Shown: in pieces, positions 8,313 to 18,582 of the stretch
Position numbering within the stretch: position 1 is the stretch's first letter
Layout of the letters: every line of letters begins with the position of its first letter
NCBI RefSeq assembly: GCF_900313025.1
Contig: NZ_OMPQ01000008.1
Coordinates: forward strand, 582,482 to 646,481
Length of the DNA stretch: 64,000 bases
Direction: 5' to 3'
Origin: Pseudophaeobacter sp. EL27
GTDB lineage: Bacteria > Pseudomonadota > Alphaproteobacteria > Rhodobacterales > Rhodobacteraceae
The notes under the pieces: model-generated
What the model saw: only the letters and a program-made list of their open reading frames with translations
Database searches by the model: none
What the model was told of the DNA's origin: nothing
Program-made: the position numbers and the translations under genes

Positions 8313-9971
8313 TCAGGATGAATCACGAAAACGATTGACAATAGGGTAGCGACGATCCAGCCAAAATGCCCGCGGAGACAGCCGTGCGCCGGGGGCCGAT
8401 TGGTAGCGTTTATACTCGCTGATATAGATCAGGTGTTCCACCCGCTTGGCTGTTTCGCGCGCGAAACCTTTGGCGACGCAATCCGCAATCGAGCCCTCCT
8501 GATCAACCAGAATCTCAAGAATGGCATCCAGCTCCGGGTAATCCGGCAGGCTGTCGCTGTCCTTCTGATCGTCACGCAGTTCCGCCGAGGGCGGTTTGTC
8601 GATCACATTGGGGCGAATGACCTCTCCGGCCGGCCCCATCATCCAGGGGCGGTGATTGGCATTGCGCCAGCGGCAGGTCTCAAACACCCGTGTTTTATAG
8701 AGGTCCTTGATTGGGTTGTAGCCGCCATTCATGTCGCCATAGATCGTCGCATAGCCCACGGCCACTTCGGATTTATTGCCGGTGGTCAGCAGCATTTCGC
8801 CAAACTTGTTCGACATCGCCATCAGCAACAGCCCGCGCAGGCGGGACTGGATGTTTTCCTCGGTCAGGTCCTCGTCATACCCGGCAAAGAGCGGCGCCAG
8901 GGTGTTTGAGATGGCACTGCGGCCTTCGGCAATTGGCACATAGTCGTAGTGCACGCCCAGGGCCTCGGCCACAGCTTCGGCATCGTCCAGCGATTCCCGA
9001 CTGGTATATTCCGAGGGCAGCATGACACAGCGCACATTCTCCGCCCCGATGGCATCGACAGCAATGGCTGCAACAATGGCGGAATCCACCCCACCGGAGA
9101 GCCCCAGCAGCACCTTCTTGAACCCGGTTTTCCCCATATAGTCACGCAAGGATTCGACCATGGTGCGATAGTCCTGCTCCCACTCATCCGGCAAATGCGC
9201 CTTGTCGCCCTCGACCGCGCGCCAGCCATCTGCTGTGCGTTCCAGATCCAACTGCGTGATGGCCTCGTCAAAGACCGGCATCTGCAGTGCCAAAGCGCCA
9301 TTGGGGTTCAACACAAAGGTGCCGCCATCAAAGACCTGATCATCCTGCCCCCCCACCAGATTGAGATAGATCACCGGCAGGCCGGTCTCGACCGCACGGG
9401 CCACCATGTGATTCTGCCGCACTTCCATCTTGTTGCGATAATAGGGCGAACCATTGGGGATCAGCAGGAATTCGGCGCCAGTCTCTTCTAGCGTTTCGGC
9501 CACATCCTCATGCCAGCCATCTTCGCAAATGGGTGACCCAATACGGGTATCGCCCACCGCATAGGGACCACCCAGAGGCCCCACATCAAAGATGCGCACC
9601 TCGTCAAAGACGGTTTCATTGGGCAGATGGTGTTTCAGACAGCGCGAGGCGATTTTGCCATCCTTGAGGATCAGATAGGCATTATAAAGCTTATCTCCTT
9701 CGACCCAGGGACAGCCGATTGCCAGCGCCGGCCCATCGGCGCAGTCCAGCGCCAATTGCTCGGCTGCGGCTATGGCGGCCTGATGGAACACTGGCTTCAT
9801 CACCAGGTCCTGGGTATTATAGCCCGTCAGGAACATCTCGGGCAGCGCTACCAGATCCGCGCCCGCCTCGCGGCCCTCGGCCCAGGCCGCGCGGGCCTTT
9901 GCAGCATTGCCTGCAAGATCCCCAACGGTGGGGTTCAATTGCGCCAGTGTCACCCGGAAACGATCAGCCAT
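8313..9971 (-). CDS. nadE: glutamine-dependent NAD+ synthase
   Basis: 552-aa two-domain enzyme for the last step of NAD synthesis: nicotinate adenine dinucleotide plus ATP and glutamine give NAD. The N-terminal nitrilase-fold glutaminase shows its Glu45-Lys113-Cys149 triad (ALPEMFL, CLKHHLP, SPICEDGW). The C-terminal synthetase carries the pyrophosphatase loop LSGGVDSAIVA at 291-301. I take the ATG at 9971, which has AAGGG about 10 bases upstream; a TTG three codons earlier is possible but less likely. It stands alone between convergent and divergent neighbours. Confidence 0.95.
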   Translation of the reverse strand: MADRFRVTLAQLNPTVGDLAGNAAKARAAWAEGREAGADLVALPEMFLTGYNTQDLVMKPVFHQAAIAAAEQLALDCADGPALAIGCPWVEGDKLYNAYLILKDGKIASRCLKHHLPNETVFDEVRIFDVGPLGGPYAVGDTRIGSPICEDGWHEDVAETLEETGAEFLLIPNGSPYYRNKMEVRQNHMVARAVETGLPVIYLNLVGGQDDQVFDGGTFVLNPNGALALQMPVFDEAITQLDLERTADGWRAVEGDKAHLPDEWEQDYRTMVESLRDYMGKTGFKKVLLGLSGGVDSAIVAAIAVDAIGAENVRCVMLPSEYTSRESLDDAEAVAEALGVHYDYVPIAEGRSAISNTLAPLFAGYDEDLTEENIQSRLRGLLLMAMSNKFGEMLLTTGNKSEVAVGYATIYGDMNGGYNPIKDLYKTRVFETCRWRNANHRPWMMGPAGEVIRPNVIDKPPSAELRDDQKDSDSLPDYPELDAILEILVDQEGSIADCVAKGFARETAKRVEHLIYISEYKRYQSAPGARLSPRAFWLDRRYPIVNRFRDSS

Positions 9972-10164
9972 CTTGCACAAGCCCTTTGCAAAACATGTTC
10001 CCAGTCGTTTATCAGATCAGCAGCCAAGGAAAAGGGGCGAGCGCAAAAGACATTGCGACAAGCTGTTTGCTCGCTTAGTTTCCCAGCAAGTCGCCCGAAG
10101 TAACCCATTGGCAAAACAAATCCCGTGTTGGCTCAGGCCGGTCTCGGGTTAGACAGAGGTTTTT

Positions 10165-11625
10165 ATGACCGGTTTCAGCAGAACGCTTGCGATACTCTCC
10201 CTTCTGACCCTGGCCAGCACCGCCGGGAGCCCTTCCTGGGCCCAGGAGGGTACGATCATCACCAGTCAGGACGAAATCGGTGGCGTCTATGAGGGCACCT
10301 TCAAAGGTGGGCTGCAACATGGCACCGGCACCTATCGTCTGCCCAATGGCTATGAGTATTCTGGCGAATGGGTCGAAGGCGAAATCCTCGGCCAGGGCGT
10401 GGCGCGGTTCCCTAATGGGTCGGTCTATGAAGGCGAATTCGTCAAGGGCAAGCCCGAGGGTCTGGGCAAAATCACCCTCTCTGATGGCGGCACCTATGAG
10501 GGCGAATGGATGGCGGGTGTCATCAACGGCCAGGGGGTCGCGGTCTATGCCAATGGGGTGCGTTATGAGGGCAGCTTTGTTCAGGGGCAGCACCAGGGCA
10601 AAGGCGTCTTACAGATTCCTGGCGGCTACGAATATAATGGCGATTGGGTTGAAGGCCGCAAAGAAGGCACTGCAACCATCACCTACTCGGACGGCGACAC
10701 CTATCAGGGCGAAATCGCCGATGGGCTGCTGCACGGCAAAGGCACCCTGCAGATGTCGGACGGGGTCCATTATGAGGGAGACTGGGCCAACAACCAGATG
10801 CATGGCACTGGTACGCTGACCCAACCCAATGGTGATATCTATACCGGCCCGCTGGATCAGGGACGACGCCAGGGAATTGGCACTCAGACCTATGCCAATG
10901 GCGATATCTATGAAGGCATGTTTCAGGACGATCTGCGCCATGGCACCGGCACTTTTACTGAAACCGACGGCTTTACCTATACTGGCGATTGGCTGGCAGG
11001 TCAGATTGAGGGCAATGGTCGGGTGACCTATCCCGATGGCTCGATCTATGTCGGGCAGTTTCAGGACGACCTCTCTCATGGCACCGGCAAGATCACCTAT
11101 CCGGATGGCTCCACCTATGAGGGCGACTGGATTGCCGGGGTGATCGAGGGCACCGGCACCGCCACCTATACCAATGGTGTCACCTACACCGGCGCCTTCG
11201 AGAATGCCCGCAACCATGGTCACGGAGTGATGACCGACGCCAACGGCTATCGCTATGAGGGCGGCTGGCAGGATGGTCAGCGCCACGGCGAGGCCCGTGT
11301 CACCTACGCAGATGGCTCGATCTACAGCGGTCGTTTTGTGAACAGCCAGCGCCACGGCAAGGGCAAGATCGACGTGCCCAATGGCTTCTCCTATGAGGGC
11401 GACTGGACCGAAGGCAAAATCACCGGATCAGGCACCGCCACCTATGCCCATGGCGATATCTACGTTGGCAGCTTTGTAAACGGCAAACGCCAGGGCCCCG
11501 GCACCATGACCTATGCCGGCGGCCAAACCGTTAGCGGCGAATGGGTCAATGGCGCGCCTCCCACTGCCGAAGGCGCGGCAGCCGATACTGAAACCAGCGC
11601 AGATGACAGTGCCGATAGCAACTAA
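10165..11625 (+). CDS. secreted MORN-repeat protein
   Basis: 486 aa. A signal peptide (residues 1-27, cut after SPSWA-Q) is followed by 19 MORN units of the form Y-x-G-x-W/F at an exact 23-residue period, from Tyr42 to the last unit at 456. The acidic tail is rich in Ala, Asp and Thr. MORN repeats fold as a long beta-hairpin stack and act as scaffolds or lipid or protein contact surfaces; bacterial examples are mostly uncharacterised. With a signal peptide and no transmembrane helix or lipobox it should be periplasmic or secreted. It is not in an operon. I cannot name a function. Confidence 0.88.
   Translation: MTGFSRTLAILSLLTLASTAGSPSWAQEGTIITSQDEIGGVYEGTFKGGLQHGTGTYRLPNGYEYSGEWVEGEILGQGVARFPNGSVYEGEFVKGKPEGLGKITLSDGGTYEGEWMAGVINGQGVAVYANGVRYEGSFVQGQHQGKGVLQIPGGYEYNGDWVEGRKEGTATITYSDGDTYQGEIADGLLHGKGTLQMSDGVHYEGDWANNQMHGTGTLTQPNGDIYTGPLDQGRRQGIGTQTYANGDIYEGMFQDDLRHGTGTFTETDGFTYTGDWLAGQIEGNGRVTYPDGSIYVGQFQDDLSHGTGKITYPDGSTYEGDWIAGVIEGTGTATYTNGVTYTGAFENARNHGHGVMTDANGYRYEGGWQDGQRHGEARVTYADGSIYSGRFVNSQRHGKGKIDVPNGFSYEGDWTEGKITGSGTATYAHGDIYVGSFVNGKRQGPGTMTYAGGQTVSGEWVNGAPPTAEGAAADTETSADDSADSN
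10288..11552 (+). repeat. 69-bp tandem repeat array encoding MORN units
   Basis: Eighteen complete 69-bp units and a partial nineteenth, with no insertion or deletion between them. Bases have drifted while the Y-x-G-x-W/F pattern is kept. Confidence 0.85.
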
Positions 11626-11674
11626 GACGAATTCATCCAGGTTTCAGGTTTCCCCCTAAGGCAGCCAAAATCTC

Positions 11675-12865
11675 TTAGGCCATTTGAATTCTGGTCAGTT
11701 GCCGGCGGGTTGTCAGGACCAGTAGGCAAAAGACCACCAGGGCACTGACCGTCAGGATCACTGGCTCGACGCCAAATGCCTCGACCATCGCGCCCATGGC
11801 AAATGTTCCAAGAGTCGCAAGGCCCCAAAAAGCCGTTTGCTCGACTGCGATCAACACCCCGCGCGAGGGCTCAGGGCTGTTATGCAGATAGCGGCCATAG
11901 ACCAGCGCCTTGCCCAGTTTGCCCCCACCCATGATCAGGACAACAAGGCACATCTGCCAGAAACTCTGCACCAACAAGAGCACACTCAGAAGTACAGCCC
12001 AGGAAAACCAGATCATCAGTGCAAACCGCCCAGGACGCTGCAGCCGCGCTGCGTAGCGCCCTGCAAGAGCGGTTAACGCAATGGCGCCGATCCAGGATGA
12101 AATATAGAGCAATGCCACCAGATCCCCCTGGTCAGGAAAACGTTCTCGCAGCAGCAGTGGCCAGAGAATATATCCAACCGGCACGATCAACAGCCCCAAC
12201 ATGGCGCTGGACAGCAGAATGTCGAAATTCTCGGGACAGCTGCGATAGTGCTGCACAATACTGGTCCGCCGCGAAGGGCCATCCGACGCGGTCACTGCCA
12301 CATTAGACCTAGGCCCCTTGGCCTGAAAATGCAGACGTAACAGTAGAACGCTTGCGCCCATCAGCAGCGCATTGAGCCCGAATCCCCCAAGGGCCAGCAA
12401 CCAGGGCAGCAGCAACCCGCTCAGCGTGCCAAACAGTTTGGCAATATTGTGAGCAGTGGCGGCCAGAAGGGCATTCGCCTGGGCCGAGCGTGGCGTTGCC
12501 TCGGGGACGAATGTGTCAATCGCTGGGTTAGAAATCGCACTGGTGATCCCGGCTGCCAGGCAATAGGCAAAAAACGCCCAGGGCAGAAACCCGACCATCT
12601 GATCCGCCAGACCATAGACTGCCAGAACAATCGCAAAACACAGGGTGGACCAACTATAGCTTCGTGACGCGCCAATGCGATCACTCAAAGCCCCACCAGC
12701 GATGGTAAATATGAGAAAGGGCGACAGGACCAGTGCCTGGTAAAAACCAATCTGCGCCGCCGACAACTCAGCGTGAAATGTCATGTACCAGGTAAAGAGA
12801 ACTGTCTGCAGCCCCTCCCCCCAATGCCAAAGCCCGTAGGCACGAAAGAAAGGTGAGCGGAACAT
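11675..12865 (-). CDS. MFS transporter
   Basis: 396-aa integral membrane protein with about 12 hydrophobic segments. The loop motif GGALSDRIGASRS (about residues 58-70) is the MFS motif A between helices 2 and 3. It most likely exports or imports a small organic molecule by proton coupling. The divergent XRE-cupin regulator starts 93 bases away, with an inverted-repeat operator between, so the transporter is probably a target of that regulator. The substrate is unknown; cupin-type XRE partners often respond to amines or amino acids. Confidence 0.85.
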   Translation of the reverse strand: MFRSPFFRAYGLWHWGEGLQTVLFTWYMTFHAELSAAQIGFYQALVLSPFLIFTIAGGALSDRIGASRSYSWSTLCFAIVLAVYGLADQMVGFLPWAFFAYCLAAGITSAISNPAIDTFVPEATPRSAQANALLAATAHNIAKLFGTLSGLLLPWLLALGGFGLNALLMGASVLLLRLHFQAKGPRSNVAVTASDGPSRRTSIVQHYRSCPENFDILLSSAMLGLLIVPVGYILWPLLLRERFPDQGDLVALLYISSWIGAIALTALAGRYAARLQRPGRFALMIWFSWAVLLSVLLLVQSFWQMCLVVLIMGGGKLGKALVYGRYLHNSPEPSRGVLIAVEQTAFWGLATLGTFAMGAMVEAFGVEPVILTVSALVVFCLLVLTTRRQLTRIQMA

Positions 12866-12900
12866 GAATGTACCCTTGCAGCTGTTTATCTGAATTCGGA

Positions 12901-12918
12901 AATGAATTATGATTCATT
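12901..12918. promoter_or_regulatory. candidate operator between the MFS and XRE-cupin genes
   Basis: AATGAAT-TATG-ATTCATT is a perfect 7-bp inverted repeat in an AT-rich stretch, 35 bases from the MFS start and 40 from the regulator start. It is the obvious binding site for the XRE dimer. The role is inferred from position. Confidence 0.6.
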
Positions 12919-12958
12919 ATCTTAATTTTCACCCTCAAATTATGATGAGTCAAGTTGA

Positions 12959-13552
12959 ATGGACAAATCTGCCCCAAAATCCACTTCACGGGAAACCCAA
13001 ACAATAATCGGCCAGCGCATGCGAGAACTGCGAAAGGCTAAGGGTTTGACGCTGAAACAACTGGCCGCGGCAACAGGGCTCTCAATCGGCTACCTCAGCC
13101 AGCTTGAGCGCCAGGATGCGGATCCCTCCATTCGCGCGCTCAATGTGATCGGTAAGGCCTTGGGCGTGGGAATAAACTGGTTTTTCCCCGACTCACAGGA
13201 CGCGCAAAACCTCGAGGCCGACTTTGTAGTGCGCGCCGATCGCCGCCGTGCCTTGCGATTTGATTCTGGCCTCAGGGATGAATTGCTAAGCCCGTCCCTG
13301 TCGGGGCAGCTGGAACTGGTTCTGACCACCTTTGAGCCCGGCGCCAGCTCCGGGGCCGAACTCTATTCTCACAAAGGCGAAGAAGCGGGTTTTGTTGTTG
13401 AGGGTCAGTTGGAGGTCACAATTGAGGATCAGGTCTTTCTGTTAGGCCCAGGTGACACCATCCAATTCACCTCTGACCAACCGCATCGCTATCGCAATCC
13501 CGGTCCCAGTCCCACCCGGCTGATCTGGGCTGTCACCCCGCCGCATTACTGA
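12959..13552 (+). CDS. XRE-family regulator with C-terminal cupin domain
   Basis: 197 aa. An N-terminal helix-turn-helix (RMRELRKAKGLTLKQLAAAT, about residues 20-39, then GLSIGYLSQLER) is joined to a cupin sensor domain (about 115-195: GAELYSHKGEEAGFVVEG, then QPHRYRNPG). Such proteins (PuuR/SutR type) bind DNA as dimers and sense a small ligand with the cupin. It is divergent from the MFS gene and probably represses or activates it and itself through the 12901-12918 site. The ligand is not known. Confidence 0.85.
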   Translation: MDKSAPKSTSRETQTIIGQRMRELRKAKGLTLKQLAAATGLSIGYLSQLERQDADPSIRALNVIGKALGVGINWFFPDSQDAQNLEADFVVRADRRRALRFDSGLRDELLSPSLSGQLELVLTTFEPGASSGAELYSHKGEEAGFVVEGQLEVTIEDQVFLLGPGDTIQFTSDQPHRYRNPGPSPTRLIWAVTPPHY

Positions 13553-13609
13553 GCCGGACTGGCAGCCCCGCGCAGTGAATTTCTCTCTTTTCATTCGCTG
13601 CTGCCTCTG

Positions 13610-13615
13610 TATAAA
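13610..13615 (+). promoter_or_regulatory. probable -10 element of the leu leader
   Basis: TATAAA ends 8 bases before the leader ATG. The -35 is weak (CTTTTC at 13587-13592, 17-base spacer). Transcription would start at about 13622, almost at the ATG, making the leader nearly leaderless. Confidence 0.5.
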
Positions 13616-13623
13616 TCACCCCC

Positions 13624-13710
13624 ATGACACGTTTCGCAGATATCCCCATGACCGACGCCGCTCTTCGCGGCGCGTCTCTGCGTGCCCTACTGCTCCTAGC
13701 CCGCCTCTGA
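13624..13710 (+). CDS. leucine-rich leader peptide of leuA
   Basis: A 28-codon frame upstream of leuA that ends in LRALLLLARL, with seven Leu codons in its last 15 codons, including four in a row (CTA CTG CTC CTA). Its stop lies inside the left arm of a stable hairpin at 13704-13739. This is the layout of ribosome-mediated attenuation: shortage of charged tRNA-Leu stalls the ribosome on the Leu run and changes the downstream fold, raising leuA expression. Leu-rich leaders before leuA are known in proteobacteria. The ATG nearly coincides with the predicted transcript start, as reported for the rhizobial trp leader. A second in-frame ATG at codon 9 could also be used. Confidence 0.8.
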   Translation: MTRFADIPMTDAALRGASLRALLLLARL

Positions 13711-13739
13711 GCGTGCCTTTTGGCGCGTCCGCTCAGAGG
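13704..13739 (+). promoter_or_regulatory. attenuator-like hairpin before leuA
   Basis: CCTCTGAGCG (13704-13713) pairs perfectly with CGCTCAGAGG (13730-13739), with an inner GCC-TTTT-GGC stem. It includes the leader stop codon. No U-run follows, so it may act on translation, through Rho, or as one arm of alternative folds rather than as a classic terminator. Confidence 0.65.
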
Positions 13740-13793
13740 AGACAGGCTTGCGCGTCAAAAATGGACCTAGGACAGAACCAGAAAGCTACCAAC

Positions 13794-15365
13794 ATGACCA
13801 ATATTATTGACAAAGATCGTGTGCTGATCTTCGACACCACTCTTCGTGATGGCGAACAAAGCCCCGGTGCGACCATGACCCATGACGAAAAGCTCGAGAT
13901 TGCCGAGCTGCTGGATGACATGGGCGTCGACATCATTGAGGCCGGTTTCCCAATCGCCTCTGAAGGTGATTTCAAAGCCGTCAGCGAGATTGCGGAACGC
14001 TCAAAGAACTCGGTGATCTGTGGGCTGGCGCGCGCCAATTTCAAGGATATCGACCGCTGCGCCGAAGCCGTGCGCAACGCGGCCAAGCCGCGTATCCATA
14101 CCTTTATCGGCACCTCCGCCCTGCACCGCGCCATTCCAAACCTCACCATGGATGAGATGGCCGACAAGATCCACGAGACCGTCACCCATGCCCGCAATCT
14201 GGTGGACAATGTGCAGTGGTCACCTATGGATGCCACCCGCACTGAATGGGACTATCTGTGCCGGGTGATCGAAATCGCCATCAAGGCCGGCGCCACAACG
14301 ATCAACATCCCCGATACCGTCGGCTATACTGCCCCGGCTGAAAGTGCAGACCTGATCAAACGTCTGATCGAGACCGTTCCGAGGGCTGATGAGGTGATCT
14401 TTGCCACCCACTGCCACAACGACCTTGGCATGGCGACCGCCAACTCGCTGGCTGCGGTGGCTGGCGGTGCGCGTCAGATCGAATGCACCATCAATGGATT
14501 GGGTGAACGGGCTGGTAACACCGCACTGGAAGAGGTGGTGATGGCGCTGAAGGTGCGCAATGACATCATGCCCTGGAAAACCGGCATCGACACCCAGAAG
14601 ATCATGCATATCTCCCGCCGCGTTGCCACTGTCTCTGGCTTCAACGTGCAGTTCAACAAGGCCATCGTCGGCAAGAACGCCTTTGCCCATGAAAGCGGCA
14701 TCCATCAGGATGGCATGCTCAAGAACAAAGAAACCTTTGAGATCATGCGCCCCGAAGACGTGGGCCTGTCCGGCACCTCGCTGCCGCTTGGCAAACACTC
14801 GGGCCGCGCGGCCCTGCGCGACAAGCTCTCTACCCTGGGGTTTGAGGTTGGCGACAACCAACTGAAAGATCTGTTTGTGCGTTTCAAAGACCTGGCTGAT
14901 CGCAAGAAAGAAGTCTTTGACGACGATATCGTCGCATTGATGCGTTCTGGCGAAGATGCTGACGACCATTTGCAACTGGTCTCAATGAAGGTTGTCTGCG
15001 GCACTGGCGGACCGGCAGAGGCCACCGTTGAGATGGAGATCGACGGCGAGGATCTAACCGCAGTCGAAAATGGCGACGGGCCGGTCGATGCGACCTTCAA
15101 GGCGATCCGCAAGATCTACCCAAACACTGCCCGCCTGCAGCTCTATCAGGTGAACGCCGTGACCGAAGGCACCGATGCCCAGGCCACCGTATCAGTACGG
15201 CTGGAAGAAGACGGCATCATCGCCACGGGTGAGAGCTCCAACACCGATACAGTCATGGCCTCGGCCAAGGCCTATATCAACGCGCTGAACCGGGTGATCA
15301 TTCGTCGCGGCAAGGTTGGCGAAGGCGCCGACACCCGCGAGATCTCGTACAAAGACGTCACCTGA
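13794..15365 (+). CDS. leuA: 2-isopropylmalate synthase
   Basis: 523 aa. It condenses acetyl-CoA with 2-oxoisovalerate, the first committed step of leucine synthesis. The catalytic TIM barrel begins with [13 protein letters not shown] (residues 13-25), and the metal ligands include HCHND. The LeuA regulatory domain lies at about 390-515, where leucine binds for feedback inhibition. The start at 13794 is chosen because orthologues begin at this Met; an in-frame ATG at 13761 would add 11 residues. Both starts have weak ribosome sites. Expression is probably governed by the upstream leader peptide and hairpin. Confidence 0.95.
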   Translation: MTNIIDKDRVLIFDTTLRDGEQSPGATMTHDEKLEIAELLDDMGVDIIEAGFPIASEGDFKAVSEIAERSKNSVICGLARANFKDIDRCAEAVRNAAKPRIHTFIGTSALHRAIPNLTMDEMADKIHETVTHARNLVDNVQWSPMDATRTEWDYLCRVIEIAIKAGATTINIPDTVGYTAPAESADLIKRLIETVPRADEVIFATHCHNDLGMATANSLAAVAGGARQIECTINGLGERAGNTALEEVVMALKVRNDIMPWKTGIDTQKIMHISRRVATVSGFNVQFNKAIVGKNAFAHESGIHQDGMLKNKETFEIMRPEDVGLSGTSLPLGKHSGRAALRDKLSTLGFEVGDNQLKDLFVRFKDLADRKKEVFDDDIVALMRSGEDADDHLQLVSMKVVCGTGGPAEATVEMEIDGEDLTAVENGDGPVDATFKAIRKIYPNTARLQLYQVNAVTEGTDAQATVSVRLEEDGIIATGESSNTDTVMASAKAYINALNRVIIRRGKVGEGADTREISYKDVT

Positions 15366-15443
15366 AGGTAGACCCACTGCCATCGCGCGCTGCAAAACAC
15401 TGCGGCGCGCGATGCACAATGGCCTCAGGTGAAGAGGACGCGC

Positions 15444-16232
15444 CTAGGTCAGCGCAGCAAAAATCTTATCCAACCGCGCACATTCGGCTTCGGTGCCAAA
15501 GGGCGTGTTGACCAAAAACATTCCCGATCCAATCATCCGGTGCCCCTCACGCGCGGGAGGAAAGCGGACCTCGTGGCGCAATGCCCCCGGCAGGGCCTGA
15601 TTTTCCAAGGCCCGCAGCATGGGCGCGTGGCTGCCATCCTTCAGGATCGGATACCACAGCGCGATCACCCCCACATTCCACTTGCGGTGCAGATTGGCGA
15701 TGATGCCGGGAATTCGGCCATAGTCGCTTTTGATTTCATAGCTTGGGTCAATCAGCAAAACCCCGCGTCGGGGCGTTGGCGGCGCCAGGGATTGCGCCAG
15801 TTCAAACCCGTCCTGCAAATGCACCTTGGCCCGCCCCCTTGGCAGGGCCTGACGCAGGGCCTCGTGTTCGCCGGGGTGCAGCTCGGCAAAATGCAGTGTG
15901 TCCTGAGATCGCAACAGGTTTGCAGCAATCAGCGGTGAGCCCGGATAGGCCGTGTCACCATGTGTGGCCTGACAGGCGGCCAGCGCCTGCCGCAAGGGAT
16001 GGTCCGCCGGCAACAATCCATCACCAAGCACCCGATCAATGCCCGCTGCGGCCTCGCCGGTTTTGACCGCCTCTGGTGCGTCCAGTTGATAGAGCCCCCG
16101 CCCGGCATGGGTCTCGATATAGCTGACCGGCTTATCCTTGCGGGTGAGGTAGGACAGAATCACCGCCAGAAGCGCATGTTTCTGTACATCGGCCAGATTT
16201 CCGGCGTGATAGATATGTTGATATGAAAGCAT
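15444..16232 (-). CDS. rlmJ: 23S rRNA (adenine(2030)-N6)-methyltransferase RlmJ
   Basis: 262 aa. It methylates A2030 of 23S rRNA using S-adenosylmethionine. The start region MLSYQHIYHAGNLADVQKHA is characteristic of the family. The catalytic motif near residue 165 is an N/D-P-P-Y variant, read here as LIDPSYE. The frame is open 36 codons further upstream, but conservation begins at the Met at 16232. It is convergent with leuA and has its own promoter region. Confidence 0.92.
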   Translation of the reverse strand: MLSYQHIYHAGNLADVQKHALLAVILSYLTRKDKPVSYIETHAGRGLYQLDAPEAVKTGEAAAGIDRVLGDGLLPADHPLRQALAACQATHGDTAYPGSPLIAANLLRSQDTLHFAELHPGEHEALRQALPRGRAKVHLQDGFELAQSLAPPTPRRGVLLIDPSYEIKSDYGRIPGIIANLHRKWNVGVIALWYPILKDGSHAPMLRALENQALPGALRHEVRFPPAREGHRMIGSGMFLVNTPFGTEAECARLDKIFAALT

Positions 16233-16450
16233 AGCACCGGCTTTAGCCCGAATTTGCCTGGCACGGAACCCAAAGAAATCACGAAGAAACCCCCTCCCTC
16301 CTCCCTCACACTGCCCTGTGGCCCCACCTCCCCCGGGCAAAGAGATCGCGGCGAAAATACAAGGTGGCTGCCCAGAATATCGCCCGGGCCGGCGAAAAGG
16401 CGCTAGTTGACCTTAAAACGCCCTTTCGCGGCGGGGCTGCGCTGGTATAA

Positions 16451-17563
<1,113 letters not shown>

Positions 17564-17570
17564 GCCTGAG

Positions 17571-17596
17571 GCTGCCTTTGCTTTGCCTAAGGCAGC
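17571..17596 (+). other. intercistronic hairpin between mreB and mreC
   Basis: GCTGCCTT (17571-17578) pairs with AAGGCAGC (17589-17596), loop 10 bases, 7 bases after the mreB stop. There is no U-run, so it is more likely an mRNA stability or processing element than a full terminator. It could let MreB be made in excess of MreC and MreD. Confidence 0.5.
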
Positions 17597-17622
17597 AGTG
17601 ACAGGCGCCGGAAAGGAGCCCC

Positions 17623-18582
17623 TTGGCGAAAGACCGCTCCCAGCGCGAAGACTATACAACCCCGCTGCGTCGCCTACTGGTGGGAGTGGCCTGTCTGTTT
17701 CTGGCCGCCTTGTTTCTGGTCTGGCGGATCGACAGCCCCAGGGTCGAGCGGTTCCGTGCCCAGTTGATTGATGCGGTTGTGCCCAATATGGACTGGGCCA
17801 TGGTGCCGGTGACCGGGGTCGTCAACCTGTTTCGCGACTTCCAAAGCTACCAACGCCTGTCTGAACAGAACCGCGAGCTGCGCTCGGAGCTGCGCCAGAT
17901 GCGCGCCTGGAAAGAGGCCGCCTTGCAGCTGGAGCAGGAAAACGCGCGGCTGCTGGATCTGAACAATGTGCGGTTGGACCCAAAGCTCACCTTCATCACC
18001 GGCGTGGTGATGGCGGACAGCGGCTCACCCTTTCGCCAGTCGGTGATTTTGAACGTGGGCGCCCGCGATGGCATTCAGGATGGCTGGGCCACCATGGATG
18101 GCATCGGCCTGGTTGGGCGCATTTCCGGCACGGGCCGCAATACGGCACGGGTAGTGCTGTTGACCGATGCCGCCAGCGCGGTTCCCGTGACCATCCAGCC
18201 CTCGGGCCAGACGGCACTGGTCACTGGCGACAACAGCACCGCTCCGCTGCTCACCTTTCTGGAGAATGCCGATCTGGTGCGCCCCGGTGACCGGGTGATC
18301 ACCTCAGGCGATGGGGATGTCTTTCCGGCCGGGCTGTTGGTGGGACAGGCGACCCAGGACCGCAGTGGCCGGATGCGCGTACGGCTATCAGCGGATTATG
18401 AACGCCTCGAGTTTCTGCGGGTTCTGCGCCATCACGGCACTCAGGTGATCCGTGATCCCGGCGGCTTGATCGTCCCCGCCCCCGGCGCCAACACCCCCAG
18501 ATCCCGCCCCGGCTCTCTGGAGCTAGCCCCCGCTGCCAACGAGGCACAGGACCCTGGTGCAAGTGGAGCCGGAAATGGCTGA
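17623..18582 (+). CDS. mreC: rod-shape-determining protein MreC
   Basis: 319-aa bitopic inner-membrane protein of the elongasome. It has one helix (about 16-35), a coiled coil (about 70-110, SEQNRELRSELRQMRAWKEA), and the periplasmic beta-barrel domain that contacts PBP2. Translation starts with TTG at 17623, with AAGGAG only 4 bases away; no better ATG is available. The C-terminal tail is rich in Pro and Ala. The last codons overlap mreD by 8 bases. Confidence 0.93.
   Translation: MAKDRSQREDYTTPLRRLLVGVACLFLAALFLVWRIDSPRVERFRAQLIDAVVPNMDWAMVPVTGVVNLFRDFQSYQRLSEQNRELRSELRQMRAWKEAALQLEQENARLLDLNNVRLDPKLTFITGVVMADSGSPFRQSVILNVGARDGIQDGWATMDGIGLVGRISGTGRNTARVVLLTDAASAVPVTIQPSGQTALVTGDNSTAPLLTFLENADLVRPGDRVITSGDGDVFPAGLLVGQATQDRSGRMRVRLSADYERLEFLRVLRHHGTQVIRDPGGLIVPAPGANTPRSRPGSLELAPAANEAQDPGASGAGNG

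Noticed and set aside
8211-8346. Short plus-strand frame of about 45 codons between nadE and the FAD oxidase
   Set aside because: No ribosome site, no recognisable features, and it runs into the antisense of nadE.
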